In this document: one piece after another, positions 1 through 12,267 of the stretch
How the letters are laid out: each line of letters opens with the position of its first letter
Position numbering within the stretch: the stretch's first letter is position 1
Assembly: GCF_019084545.1 (NCBI RefSeq)
Contig: NZ_JAHREP010000015.1
Location: forward strand, 82,302-146,301
From: Marinobacterium ramblicola
GTDB lineage: Bacteria > Pseudomonadota > Gammaproteobacteria > Pseudomonadales > Balneatricaceae
Length of the DNA stretch: 64,000 nt
Reading direction: 5' to 3'
Notes under the pieces: generated by a model
The model's input: only the letters and a program-made list of their open reading frames with translations
The model's database searches: none
Told to the model about the DNA's origin: nothing
Translations under genes and position numbers: made by a program

Positions 1-280
1 GATGGAGGCCAGCTCTGCCTTCCAACCCTATGTCAGCGCCGGATTGAACTACACCACGTTCTTCTCGGAGGAGAGCGTACTGGGTGATACCAAACTGGAT
101 GACTCCTGGGGGCTGTCGGTTGGTGTCGGCATGGACTATGCCATCAGTGATAACCTGTTGATCAACGCCGCAGTATGGAAGATCGATATCGACACCGAAG
201 TTTCCGTCAACGGCAGCAAAGTCGGCACCCAGAAAATCGACCCAACCGTAGCCATGATCTCTCTGGGTTACAAATTCTGA
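1..280 (+). CDS. ompW: OmpW family outer-membrane beta-barrel protein, C-terminal part
   Basis: This is the last ~92 residues of an OmpW-type eight-stranded outer-membrane barrel; the N-terminus lies before the window, so base 1 is not the real start. Visible family features are the strand ending in PYVSAGLNYTTFF, the LDDSWGLSVGVGMDY strand pair, the DNLLINAAVWKIDIDT segment, and the terminal ISLGYKF with its final Phe, the usual Bam-recognition C-terminus. OmpW proteins form a narrow hydrophobic channel for small nonpolar compounds. A hairpin terminator follows at once, so it is probably the last gene of its unit. Confidence 0.9.
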   Translation, partial: MEASSAFQPYVSAGLNYTTFFSEESVLGDTKLDDSWGLSVGVGMDYAISDNLLINAAVWKIDIDTEVSVNGSKVGTQKIDPTVAMISLGYKF

Positions 281-303
281 CCAACCACCCCTTAGTTCAA
301 CTT

Positions 304-340
304 GAAGGCCGCCGATCACGCGGCCTTCGCTTCGTCTTTG
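304..340 (+). terminator. Rho-independent terminator after ompW
   Basis: A perfect 9-bp stem GAAGGCCGC / GCGGCCTTC (304-312 with 320-328) has a 7-base loop and is followed by a T-rich stretch (gcttcgtcttt). It lies 24 bases after the ompW stop. The U tract is interrupted, so strength is uncertain. Confidence 0.65.
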
Positions 341-448
341 ACCCGCCCCCGAACCCATATCGACCGACATCCTGCCAGTGCCGCCACATCGTATTCCCCA
401 GCTCCGGCATTTATGACACACTAGCTCGCTGATTTAAGGAGGAATTGC

Positions 449-1258
449 ATGCTGTTCATTGCCACGCTGATTGCGATCATCGGCTATGCCGGCGCCACCT
501 GGCTGCAGTGGCAGCGGCTCTCTTCGCCCGATAGCGGGCAGCGAAACCTGATCAGGGTTCTCGGTCTCGGTGCGTTCGCAATACACGGCTATGCAGTATA
601 CAAGGTGCTGCACTATCCCGAGGGGATAGACCTGGGCACCTTCCCCGTCGGTTCCTTCATTGCCTGGGTCGTGGTCGGCATTCTGCTGGTCAGCAGCCTG
701 CGGCAAAAGCTGGACAACCTGTTTATCGGCGCCTTCCCGATGGCCGCGATCACCGCTGCCTTGGCCGCCTTCGGTCCCGATACCGGCGACCACCGCCTCT
801 ACCCCGGCGGCCTCGTCGCCCACATTCTGCTATCGCTGCTGGCCTACAGCATCTTTACTCTGGCGGCACTGCAGGCACTGCTGCTGTCACGCCAGGAGCT
901 GTCGCTGAAACACCACCAGACCCGCGGTCTGGTCGCCTCGCTACCGCCGCTGCAGGTGATGGAGCGGCTGCTGTTCGAGATGCTCTGGTGCGGCTTCGTG
1001 CTGCTCACGGTCTCGCTGGTCACCGGATTCATCTTTGTCGAGGACCTGTTTGCCCAGCACCTGGTACACAAAACCCTGCTTTCCATCGTCGCCTGGCTGG
1101 TTTACGCCATACTGCTCGCCGGACGGGTTCTGCTGGGCTGGCGCAGCCAGACCGCGGTGCGCTGGACCCTGGGTGGATTCCTACTACTGATGCTGGCATT
1201 TTTCGGCTCCAAAATCGTTATCGAACTGGTGTTCCACGGGCAGCCGCCCGCGCCTTGA
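449..1258 (+). CDS. ypjD: YpjD/CcsA-like inner-membrane protein (cytochrome c assembly family)
   Basis: A 269-residue polytopic membrane protein with about eight hydrophobic segments, starting with LFIATLIAIIGYAGATW. Its layout matches the short CcsA/CcmC-like family of E. coli YpjD (about 260 residues). The ATG is supported by a strong ribosome site (aaggagg, 7 bases upstream). It is followed 58 bases later by a CorB-like gene on the same strand; ypjD next to corB is a common gammaproteobacterial pairing. YpjD has been linked to Mg2+ homeostasis together with CorB-type proteins, but its biochemical activity is not established. A direct role in cytochrome c haem delivery should not be assumed. 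Confidence 0.8.
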   Translation: MLFIATLIAIIGYAGATWLQWQRLSSPDSGQRNLIRVLGLGAFAIHGYAVYKVLHYPEGIDLGTFPVGSFIAWVVVGILLVSSLRQKLDNLFIGAFPMAAITAALAAFGPDTGDHRLYPGGLVAHILLSLLAYSIFTLAALQALLLSRQELSLKHHQTRGLVASLPPLQVMERLLFEMLWCGFVLLTVSLVTGFIFVEDLFAQHLVHKTLLSIVAWLVYAILLAGRVLLGWRSQTAVRWTLGGFLLLMLAFFGSKIVIELVFHGQPPAP

Positions 1259-1316
1259 CAGGCCCTGACGCGGACCAGACAATGGAGTCCCTTTTTCTGG
1301 TTGAGGTTTCACCACT

Positions 1317-2591
1317 TTGGAAGACGCGTCGATAAGCTCACTGCTGATCATTCTACTGCTGCTCATCATCTGCTCTGCGTTCTTCTCCAGCTCTGAAACC
1401 GGCATGATGTCGCTGAACCGGTATCGGCTGCGACATATGGTCAAAAACAACCATCGCGGCGCGCGCATGGCCAGCAGCCTGCTTGAGCGGCCCGACCGCC
1501 TGATCGGCCTGATCCTGATCGGTAACAACTTCGTCAACATCCTCGCCTCGGCCATCGCCACTATTGTCTGCGTCCGCATCTGGGGCGATGCCGGCCTGGT
1601 GGTCGCCACGTTCGGCCTGACCCTGGTCATCCTGATTTTCGCCGAGGTATCGCCGAAAACCGTCGCCGCGCTGCATCCGGAGAAGATCGCCTTTCCCGCC
1701 GCGTTCATTCTGCGCCCGATGCTGTTCATGCTTTATCCGCTAGTCTGGATCGTCAACGGCATCACTAACGGCTTTCTGCGTCTTTTCGGCATTCGCTTGT
1801 CCGGCAACAACAATGAGAACCTGAGTACGGAGGAGCTGCGCACGCTGGTGCACGAAGCGGGCGCACTGATCCCGCAACGTAACCAGTCGATGCTGCTCGG
1901 CGTGCTGGAGCTGGGCGACGTCACGGTCAACGACATTATGATTCCACGCAGCGAGGTGGAGGGGATCGACCTGGACCAGGAGATGGACCAGATTCTGCAG
2001 CAGCTCTCCGCCACCAAGCACACCCGTCTGCCGGTGTACCAGGGCGATATCAACCAGGTGGTCGGCATTCTGCATATGCGCAACCTGGCGCAGCTGATCC
2101 AGCAAGGCAAGGTGACCAAGGCGGCGATCATGCAGGTGGTACGTGAAGCCTATTTCATACCGGAAAGCACGCCGCTGCAGACACAGCTGCTGCATTTCCA
2201 GAAGCAGAACCGGCGTATCGGTATCGTCGTCGACGAGTACGGTGATGTGGAGGGGATCGTGACGCTGGAGGATATTCTGGAGGAGATCGTCGGCGAGATG
2301 TCCGCCGATAGCGCCGGTATCAATCAGGAGATCCACCCGCAGGAGGATGGCAGCTACTTTATCGACGGCAGCGCTTATGTGCGCGAGATCAACAAGAGCC
2401 TGAAGTGGGATCTGCCCACCGACGGGCCAAAGACGCTGAACGGCCTGATCACCGAGACGCTGGAATCACTGCCCGATGCCAACGTCTGTCTGCGGGTCAA
2501 GGATTACCACTTCGAGACCCTGCAGATCAGCGACAACAAGGTGAAGACAGTCCGTATCCAGCGCGGTCAGCCCAAGCGCAAACGGCTCTGA
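1317..2591 (+). CDS. corB: CorB/HlyC-CorC family (CNNM-type) transporter with CBS domains
   Basis: A 424-residue CNNM-type protein. An N-terminal DUF21 membrane domain (about residues 1-190, several hydrophobic helices, with the SSETGMMSLNRYRL motif after the first helix) is followed by a CBS pair (about 200-330, including IMIPRSEVEGID and VDEYGDVEGIVTLEDILEEI) and a C-terminal CorC_HlyC domain (about 340-420). The family mediates or regulates Mg2+ transport, with Mg-ATP sensed by the CBS module. The start is a TTG at 1317, because the first in-frame ATG would remove the first membrane helix; a gagg motif lies about 10 bases upstream. Probably co-transcribed with the upstream ypjD-like gene. 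Confidence 0.88.
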   Translation: MEDASISSLLIILLLLIICSAFFSSSETGMMSLNRYRLRHMVKNNHRGARMASSLLERPDRLIGLILIGNNFVNILASAIATIVCVRIWGDAGLVVATFGLTLVILIFAEVSPKTVAALHPEKIAFPAAFILRPMLFMLYPLVWIVNGITNGFLRLFGIRLSGNNNENLSTEELRTLVHEAGALIPQRNQSMLLGVLELGDVTVNDIMIPRSEVEGIDLDQEMDQILQQLSATKHTRLPVYQGDINQVVGILHMRNLAQLIQQGKVTKAAIMQVVREAYFIPESTPLQTQLLHFQKQNRRIGIVVDEYGDVEGIVTLEDILEEIVGEMSADSAGINQEIHPQEDGSYFIDGSAYVREINKSLKWDLPTDGPKTLNGLITETLESLPDANVCLRVKDYHFETLQISDNKVKTVRIQRGQPKRKRL

Positions 2592-2608
2592 TCGCGCCGT
2601 TCCAGCCT

Positions 2609-2803
2609 TTAGATACCACGTTCCCCCTGTTCGCGCCGCCGGATCAGGGCCCACACGGCGCGCTTCTCGTCGTCGCTCATGCCCCCCCAGTCCGCTATCT
2701 CCAGCCCGCTGCGGCAGCAGGCGGTACAGAGATCGTGCTCGTCCAGCACGCAGACGCCGACACAGGGACTTCTGACCGCCGGCTTGCGGCTTGTTTCACT
2801 CAT
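2609..2803 (-). CDS. DUF1289 family small cysteine-rich protein
   Basis: A 64-residue protein with the DUF1289 pattern: PCVGVCVLDEHDLCTACCR near the N-terminus (cysteines spaced CxxxCx6CxxCC), then GL-EIADWGGMSDDEKRAVW. The cysteine cluster suggests metal binding; the function of the family is unknown. Its start overlaps the stop of the upstream Nudix gene by 4 bases (ATGA), so the two are probably translated together. Confidence 0.85.
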   Translation of the reverse strand: MSETSRKPAVRSPCVGVCVLDEHDLCTACCRSGLEIADWGGMSDDEKRAVWALIRRREQGERGI

Positions 2804-3396
2804 AATGCAGTTTCCTGATGCTCCGGACGCGGCCTCATCGGCAACCCGGCATCGAATCCGATATTCAGCAGTTCGACCAGTATATAGGCGGTCAACCCCC
2901 AGATAACCTCACCCTCATACTCCCAGGCCGGGACATAGTGGGTCTGACCGCGAAACGCGATCTCATCGAGGCGCAGCATCTCCTGCTGCAGGAAAAAGCT
3001 CAGCGGGATACGAAAGATCGAGTCAACCTCTTCCGGGTTGGCCGTCAGCGGCAGCTGCGGCGGAATGATCCCGACCCAGGGCGTCACCTGCAACTGATGC
3101 TTGGACACCAGCTGACCGAGAGATCCGATCACCCGTACCTGCGCCGCGTCCAGCCCCACCTCCTCCTGCGCTTCGCGCAACGCTGTTGCCAACAGATCGG
3201 CATCCTCCGGGTCACGCTTGCCACCGGGGAAGGCGATCTGCCCCTGGTGGGTCGACAGCTGCTTCGATCTCAGCGTCAGCACCACTTCGGGCTCAGCTCT
3301 GTCGGTCAGCGCAACCAGCACTCCCGCCTCCCGTCCCCGCGTGCGCAACCGCCAGGGGCGGTGCTGGGCAAGCCGCTTAGTTAACTGCTCAAGCAT
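2800..3396 (-). CDS. Nudix hydrolase, NudL-type CoA pyrophosphatase
   Basis: A 198-residue Nudix protein. The box GGKRDPEDADLLATALREAQ followed by EEVGL is preceded by HQGQIAFP; this combination with the extended N-terminus (Q-x-S/T-HxGQIAFPGGK) is the signature of the CoA-diphosphatase branch, which cleaves CoA to 4'-phosphopantetheine and 3',5'-ADP. I chose the ATG at 3396 because ggagg lies 6 bases upstream; an ATG at 3414 in the same frame has no ribosome site. It shares a 4-base overlap with the following DUF1289 gene. Substrate is inferred from subfamily only. Confidence 0.82.
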   Translation of the reverse strand: MLEQLTKRLAQHRPWRLRTRGREAGVLVALTDRAEPEVVLTLRSKQLSTHQGQIAFPGGKRDPEDADLLATALREAQEEVGLDAAQVRVIGSLGQLVSKHQLQVTPWVGIIPPQLPLTANPEEVDSIFRIPLSFFLQQEMLRLDEIAFRGQTHYVPAWEYEGEVIWGLTAYILVELLNIGFDAGLPMRPRPEHQETAL

Positions 3397-3526
3397 ACTC
3401 GCCTCCAATTCCATATGCGTTAATCATACCCCGCACTCCCGCTTCAGGCGACCGCCCTCTGCTCCGGCAAGGTTGAGCCCTGTCGCCTGCGCTTCTAGAA
3501 TGGAGTTTTATCAGCGCGGGTATGAG

Positions 3527-4087
3527 ATGAAATTCTGCAACCAATGCGGTGCCGATGTTGAGCAGCGCGTGCCCGAGGGTGACAACCGCCCGCGCCACGT
3601 CTGCACCTCATGCGGCACTATCCACTACCAGAACCCCCGCATCATCGCCGGCTGCCTGCCGGTACACGACGACAAGGTGCTGCTTTGCCGACGCGCCATT
3701 GAGCCCCGCCTCGGTTACTGGACCCTGCCGGCAGGCTTTATGGAGAATGGTGAATCCACCGAGGACGCCGCGCGGCGCGAAACGCTGGAGGAAGCCTGCG
3801 CCGAGGTGGAGATACAGTCGCTGTACACACTGACCTCGATCGTCCACGTCAACCAGGTGCAACTGATCTATCTGGCCGAGATGCCGGCCCCACACTTTGG
3901 CCCAAGCGAGGAGTCGCTGGAGGTACGCCTGTTCGACGAAGCCGAGATCCCCTGGGACAGTCTCGCGTTCGAGACCATCCGCCAGGTGCTGCGCCTCTAC
4001 TTTGCCGACCGCAAACAGCAGAGCTACCCGCTACGGCACATCGAGATCGACAACAACGCCTTCCACAGCGCGCGGGTCCACGACTAG
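3527..4087 (+). CDS. Nudix hydrolase with N-terminal zinc ribbon
   Basis: A 186-residue protein starting MKFCNQCGADVEQRVPEGD, with two CxxC pairs (CNQC and CTSC, about residues 3-6 and 27-30) forming a short zinc ribbon before a Nudix domain. The Nudix box runs GFMENGESTEDAARRETLEE and is followed by A in place of the usual G. Similar zinc-ribbon Nudix proteins act on ADP-ribose or NADH-type substrates; the exact substrate cannot be read here. It is divergent from the NudL/DUF1289 pair with a ~130-base shared promoter region. An in-frame ATG at 3500 would add nine residues. Confidence 0.82.
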   Translation: MKFCNQCGADVEQRVPEGDNRPRHVCTSCGTIHYQNPRIIAGCLPVHDDKVLLCRRAIEPRLGYWTLPAGFMENGESTEDAARRETLEEACAEVEIQSLYTLTSIVHVNQVQLIYLAEMPAPHFGPSEESLEVRLFDEAEIPWDSLAFETIRQVLRLYFADRKQQSYPLRHIEIDNNAFHSARVHD

Positions 4088-4105
4088 CGCGGCCCGCGCC
4101 CCGAC

Positions 4106-7894
<3,789 letters not shown>

Positions 7895-7910
7895 TTCGCA
7901 CATCCGCCTG

Positions 7911-9755
7911 TCAAACCGCTTCAACCAGTTCTGCCACGTCCGGCTCGTCGATTGCCTGCAGCTTGAACACGCCGATGGAGCGCTTGAGCTCATCCGCCGC
8001 ACTTACCAAGCGTTCCGACAACTGACGCTGAGCGAGCATTTCGCTGTTGGTGGCACGGGTAAATTCGTTGATGTTACCGGCACGCTCACGCAGCCCCTGG
8101 GCCAGTTTCGCCTGGGTGGTTGCACTGCGTGCAATGCGCATGACCGAGTCGACCAGCGACTGGGTGGTTTCCCGCGTCTCCTCCATATGTTCACCGGCCT
8201 GTTCCGCCAGGCGCGTACCGGAGACCACATCCTCGATAACCGAGTTGATAACGTGAATGGTGTCGGCGGTCTCCATCTGGATGTTGTTGATCAGACTCTC
8301 GATCTCGGCGGTGGCTTCGCGGGAGTTTTCCGCCAGACGCTGCACCTCGTCTACCACCACCATCAGACCACGCCCCGCCTCACCGGCCGAGGCCGCATGC
8401 ATACTGGCGTTCAGCGACAGGATGTGGGTACGTTCCGAGATGTTGTTGATCAAACCGACGATACCGCCGATCTCCTGTGAACGTTCGCCCAGCCGCTTGA
8501 TACGTTTCTCTGCTTCATGGATCGTCTGGCGGATCTTGTTGATGCTGCCGATGGTTGCCGATACCGACTCTTTCGCCGTTTCCGTGGTGTTGATCGCCCG
8601 CTTCGAGGCGCTGTTGGATACTGCCGCCAGCTTGGCGATCAGCTGCATCGCCTGAATCGCGGAATCCAGGCCCTGCAGGGTTTCGGTGATCTCCTCCTGC
8701 TCCTTGCTCGCATGCCGCAGGACGGTGTCGGACTGGGCCTTAACCTGCACTGAGGTGTCGTTTACCTCGTAGGATACCGCGCTGACCTCACGCAATACGC
8801 CCTCGATGGAGTCGGTCAGCTGGTTGATGGAGTCGGCGACCGCGCCGGTAATATCTTCCGCCACCGGCACACGGATGCTGAGGTCTCGTTGACTGATCCG
8901 GAATACGCTCTGGATAAGCCCGATGATCGAATCGTTGAGCTTCTTGTTCTCTTCCGCCTGCTCCGCCAGCGCCAGCTCTTTCTCGTCCAGCAGGGTATCC
9001 AACACCGTTGCCATCTGGCCCAGTTCGTCACGACCTTCCAATCGGGTGCGGGCTTCGGTATCGCCGCCACGCACGGCATCCACAGTACGCTGGATGCGAC
9101 GTACCGGGTCGAGTACACCGTACTTGGTGATCGCCAACGCCACCGCCAGCGCGAAGCTGAGCAGGATCAGGGAGACGAAGGTGAGCTTGATGGTTTCGGA
9201 TAGCGCCGCATTTTCCGCCTGAAGATCCTGGCGTTCATAGTTGCGTACCAGATCGCGCAAGCGCAGGTTGCGTATCTCCAGATCATCCAGCATCGATTTC
9301 AGCTGATGGCGAACCTCTCGCATCTTGACCACCGATCTTGAACCCGGGTCTCGCTGCATCTGCTCCAACTCGCTGATCGCCTGCCAGAAACCTGTGGTCT
9401 CCAGCGCACTGCTGAAGCTCTGTCGATCCTGCTCACCACGCAGCTTGCTCAGCGACGCTTTCAGTGCGTTGGCATAACTCAGCGACGAGCTCACAAACTC
9501 GTCGAACACCGTGGACATGTAGGCCATCTCGGTCTTGGCGATGGTGGAGTCGAGGTTTTCGAGCAATGCATCCAGTCGACCGACATTTTCAGCCAGCAAC
9601 CGCGTCTGCTCTCGCGTCTTCTGAGACTCCTCGACGATCCTGATGGTTTGGTAAAAGGCCCCCGAGATGGCGGCGACACCGATGATCATGAGCAGTCCCG
9701 CTATGGCGAATTTGACGCCCACCCGGATATGCTGGATTCCACCAAAGAATGGCAT
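7911..9755 (-). CDS. pilJ: PilJ-like methyl-accepting chemotaxis protein
   Basis: A 614-residue chemoreceptor. Membrane helix 1 lies at about residues 13-35 (GVKFAIAGLLMIIGVAAISG), a helical periplasmic sensing domain at 36-188, membrane helix 2 at about 190-212, a HAMP-like segment next, and a long coiled-coil signalling domain. The hairpin tip shows NNISERTHILSLNASMHAAS, close to the usual E-x-T-x-I-L-(A/S)-LNA-x-(I/M)-x-AA. It sits between a CheW (pilI) and the CheA-type kinase (chpA), as PilJ does in Pseudomonas, where it senses pilin or surface contact. Its stop is 17 bases before the chosen chpA start. Confidence 0.87.
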   Translation of the reverse strand: MPFFGGIQHIRVGVKFAIAGLLMIIGVAAISGAFYQTIRIVEESQKTREQTRLLAENVGRLDALLENLDSTIAKTEMAYMSTVFDEFVSSSLSYANALKASLSKLRGEQDRQSFSSALETTGFWQAISELEQMQRDPGSRSVVKMREVRHQLKSMLDDLEIRNLRLRDLVRNYERQDLQAENAALSETIKLTFVSLILLSFALAVALAITKYGVLDPVRRIQRTVDAVRGGDTEARTRLEGRDELGQMATVLDTLLDEKELALAEQAEENKKLNDSIIGLIQSVFRISQRDLSIRVPVAEDITGAVADSINQLTDSIEGVLREVSAVSYEVNDTSVQVKAQSDTVLRHASKEQEEITETLQGLDSAIQAMQLIAKLAAVSNSASKRAINTTETAKESVSATIGSINKIRQTIHEAEKRIKRLGERSQEIGGIVGLINNISERTHILSLNASMHAASAGEAGRGLMVVVDEVQRLAENSREATAEIESLINNIQMETADTIHVINSVIEDVVSGTRLAEQAGEHMEETRETTQSLVDSVMRIARSATTQAKLAQGLRERAGNINEFTRATNSEMLAQRQLSERLVSAADELKRSIGVFKLQAIDEPDVAELVEAV

Positions 9756-9765
9756 GTGCTCTACC

Positions 9766-10314
9766 TCAAGACAGTTCGTTATTCTTGTTACTGTTATGAG
9801 CGACCGGCTTAGCAGCCTCTCGGAAATGACGTTTCAGGTAGCGGATCAAGGCGTGATGATCCAGCTCACCCCAGCACTGCTGCTGTACCCGATACTGACT
9901 GGTTTGACAGCTGGCCAGGGGTTCGGGAAGAGGGTCGTCGTGGTCATTGCTGATCGGCTCCGGGTCACGGAGCGCGACGGGGATCTGGCGCAGGATGATG
10001 CCCAACGTCGACGGCTGCCTGTCGACCAACAGTATCCAGTACTGCCGGGACAGGTCGGTGGCGCCCTGCCCCAACAACAGGCTCAGATCGTAGACCGGAA
10101 CCGTGTGACCCCGGTGATTGATGAACCCGGAGAACCAGGCCGGGGTATCCGGCAGGACACAGATGTGGGTTTTGCTCGACAGTTCGGAAAACGTGCCCGC
10201 CCTGAGCATCAGTCGATGAGGGCCCAGCTGGAAGCCGTGGCGCACCTCACCGACTTCGGCAGGCTCGCTATCCTGTTCGGCTCCAGCCAGAGAAATCCCA
10301 CTCCGTTCAACCAT
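9766..10314 (-). CDS. pilI: PilI-like CheW coupling protein
   Basis: A 182-residue CheW-domain protein: HGFQLGPHRLMLRAGTFSEL, then WFSGFINHRGHTVPVYDLSLLL, the usual CheW docking region. It should bridge the receptor PilJ to ChpA. The C-terminal ~45 residues after the CheW fold are polar and unassigned. It lies 11 bases before pilJ and after pilH, in the standard pilG-H-I-J order. Confidence 0.83.
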   Translation of the reverse strand: MVERSGISLAGAEQDSEPAEVGEVRHGFQLGPHRLMLRAGTFSELSSKTHICVLPDTPAWFSGFINHRGHTVPVYDLSLLLGQGATDLSRQYWILLVDRQPSTLGIILRQIPVALRDPEPISNDHDDPLPEPLASCQTSQYRVQQQCWGELDHHALIRYLKRHFREAAKPVAHNSNKNNELS

Positions 10315-10330
10315 AACGCGCCCTCCTGAC

Positions 10331-10696
10331 TCAGCTGTAGCGGATCACCTGATCGAGGATCTCCTGATCGGTGTAGGGTTTGGCGATCACCGCACTGGCG
10401 CCCTGCAGCTGCGCCCAGACCTTATCCGCCTCCTGATGCTTGCTGGAGACGATCACCACCGGAATACCCTTGGTCTTGGCGTTGTTGGTGATCTGGCGGC
10501 AGGCGGAGAAGCCATCCATGCCGGGCATGACGATATCCATGAAGATCAGGTCGGGCGACTCCTTCTCCGCCAGCGCAACCCCCTCCTGACCATTGGAACC
10601 GGCCAGGACCTGGGCTCCCGTGCTCTTCAGGATGTCACGCAGACGCTGCTGCTGTACCGGATCATCTTCAACGACAAGAATTTTGTTTACGGCCAT
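10331..10696 (-). CDS. pilH: PilH-like single-domain response regulator
   Basis: A 121-residue stand-alone receiver. It has the acidic pair ILVVEDD, phospho-acceptor Asp in LIFMDIVMPGMDG, Ser in VVIVSS, and Lys in AVIAKPY. In the Pil-Chp system PilH opposes or buffers PilG output to the pilus retraction motor. I chose the ATG at 10696; a TTG 12 bases upstream is possible but lies too close to the ggag motif. It is followed 17 bases later by pilI. Confidence 0.85.
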   Translation of the reverse strand: MAVNKILVVEDDPVQQQRLRDILKSTGAQVLAGSNGQEGVALAEKESPDLIFMDIVMPGMDGFSACRQITNNAKTKGIPVVIVSSKHQEADKVWAQLQGASAVIAKPYTDQEILDQVIRYS

Positions 10697-10730
10697 GTTG
10701 GTATCCAAAGCTCCAATAAAATGGGTAGTA

Positions 10731-11690
10731 CTAAACTTTTTTGAATTCGCTGACCCAGCGCGTCACCCGCTTGATCACCTTGCGGAACTCTTCGGGCTGA
10801 ATCGGCTTGGTCAGGTAGGTGGAGGAACCCGCCATGATCCCTTTCACCTCATCCAAGGGTGAGCTCTTGGATGAGAGCATGATGATCGGTGTCTTCTTCA
10901 TCGAGGGAATCGCGCGCATGCGCGTACAGGTTTCGAAACCGTCGATACCGGGCATCATGATATCGAGGAAGATGAAGTCGTATGCACCCTCGGCGACCTG
11001 CGCGAGCGCCGACTCGCCATCGTCGGCAAAACTGATCTCGACCGGATACTCCAGCTGCTGCAACTCCTTCGCCAACGCCTGCTGCATCGGTGGGCTGTCA
11101 TCCACAACCAGTACGGTGTAGGGGCGCTCGGCAACGTTTTCGATGCTGGCCTGCTGCAAACGCAGCGCTTCGATCTGCGCATCATATTTGCTGAAGCGAT
11201 TTTCCGACTGCTGCGGCCCGGCTTCGATATCCTCCACGGCGTCAGGTTGCTGAGCAGCGTCGAGATCCACTGCCGGCTCCGCGTCCTGGCCACTGGCCGA
11301 TTCGATGACTGAGGCGACCTCCGGGCCAGGCGCCTCAGAGTGCTCGGTCGGTTCAACAGGTTCGGTCGCCTCGACCTGCTCGGGCAGATAGGGGTCGAAA
11401 CCCTCAAGTGTTCTGATCACTCGGGAGGAGATGAACGGCAGCTTGATATGGTGCAGATCCTCGCGCGCTGGAGGCTCGCGACTGACCACAATCAATCGAT
11501 GGTGATACCCCGGCGGCAGCTCGGTGGCGGGTGCAGAGTCCAGCTGATTCTCACCGAAGAGCAGCACCAGATCGGGCAGCGAGGCGCTATCGAACTCTGC
11601 AAGCGTGTAGGTTTTACTTTTGGACAGGGCAAGAATCTTATCCAGCTTTTTCAGCTGATCGGCGGGAAACCCTATAGTCCCAATATGCAT
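10731..11690 (-). CDS. pilG: PilG-like response regulator with N-terminal extension
   Basis: A 319-residue protein. The C-terminal ~125 residues are a receiver (VLVVDDSPPMQQAL, phospho-Asp in FIFLDIMMPGIDG, conserved SS and Lys in YLTKP). The first ~100 residues form a separate alpha/beta-looking domain of unknown type, joined by an acidic, Pro/Ala-rich linker (about 105-185). Pseudomonas PilG is about 135 residues, so the extension is notable. It is the first gene of the Pil-Chp cluster. About 225 bases separate it from a divergent HTH gene. Confidence 0.8.
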   Translation of the reverse strand: MHIGTIGFPADQLKKLDKILALSKSKTYTLAEFDSASLPDLVLLFGENQLDSAPATELPPGYHHRLIVVSREPPAREDLHHIKLPFISSRVIRTLEGFDPYLPEQVEATEPVEPTEHSEAPGPEVASVIESASGQDAEPAVDLDAAQQPDAVEDIEAGPQQSENRFSKYDAQIEALRLQQASIENVAERPYTVLVVDDSPPMQQALAKELQQLEYPVEISFADDGESALAQVAEGAYDFIFLDIMMPGIDGFETCTRMRAIPSMKKTPIIMLSSKSSPLDEVKGIMAGSSTYLTKPIQPEEFRKVIKRVTRWVSEFKKV

Positions 11691-11916
11691 ACAGCGTCCT
11701 TGTCTAAAACTATCCTGCTGTCGGCAACCTGGTCGCCTGCGCCAGCGGAGTCATTATTTTTTTAGTTGGCGTCAATCGGACGAAGGGATGTTGTAGACCA
11801 GATGCCAGTTAAAAACAACCGTTTCATCCAGACTGCTGCCGGTCTCGCCCCTTCGCGCCGGACACCGCCGGCACTCGGCCACCCGTTTACTGAATTCGGC
11901 CGCACTTAGGGGTACC

Positions 11917-12255
11917 ATGAGTCACCACGGCCACACTCAACCGGAGAGCAGATTGAACACCAGCAAAGCGGCACTCGCCTTTCAGCGCAAGCTCTACCTG
12001 GCCTGGCTGATCAGCCAGCAGCCACACAGCCTGCCCAGCCTGCAGCAGGCCACCGGCATGCCGAGACGCACGCTGCAGGACACGTTGAAAACCCTGGAGG
12101 ATATCGGTATCCAGTGCGATTTCGAACAGCATTCGGGTGAGCGGAACAACCAGGGCCACTACCGCATCACCGATTGGGGGCCGATCAACCCCGAGTGGGT
12201 GAAGCGCCAGGCCGCACAGATCGCCGCAGCCCTCGAACTTTCGCCTCAGGGCTGA
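11917..12255 (+). CDS. Small winged-helix DNA-binding protein
   Basis: A 112-residue protein with a winged-helix N-terminal half: LYLAWLISQQPHSLPSLQQA, then GMPRRTLQDTLKTLEDIGI reads as helix-turn-recognition helix. The C-terminus has a GHYRITDWGPINPEWV strand. A good ribosome site (aggggt) precedes the ATG. It is convergent with the V-ATPase A gene (12 bases apart) and divergent from pilG. A regulator of an unidentified target; autoregulation or pil control are only guesses. Confidence 0.65.
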   Translation: MSHHGHTQPESRLNTSKAALAFQRKLYLAWLISQQPHSLPSLQQATGMPRRTLQDTLKTLEDIGIQCDFEQHSGERNNQGHYRITDWGPINPEWVKRQAAQIAAALELSPQG

Positions 12256-12267
12256 GCCGGGTAGCGA

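Noticed and set aside
175..432. 85-codon plus-strand frame over the ompW end and terminator
   Set aside because: Overlaps ompW in another frame and reads through the terminator; no support.
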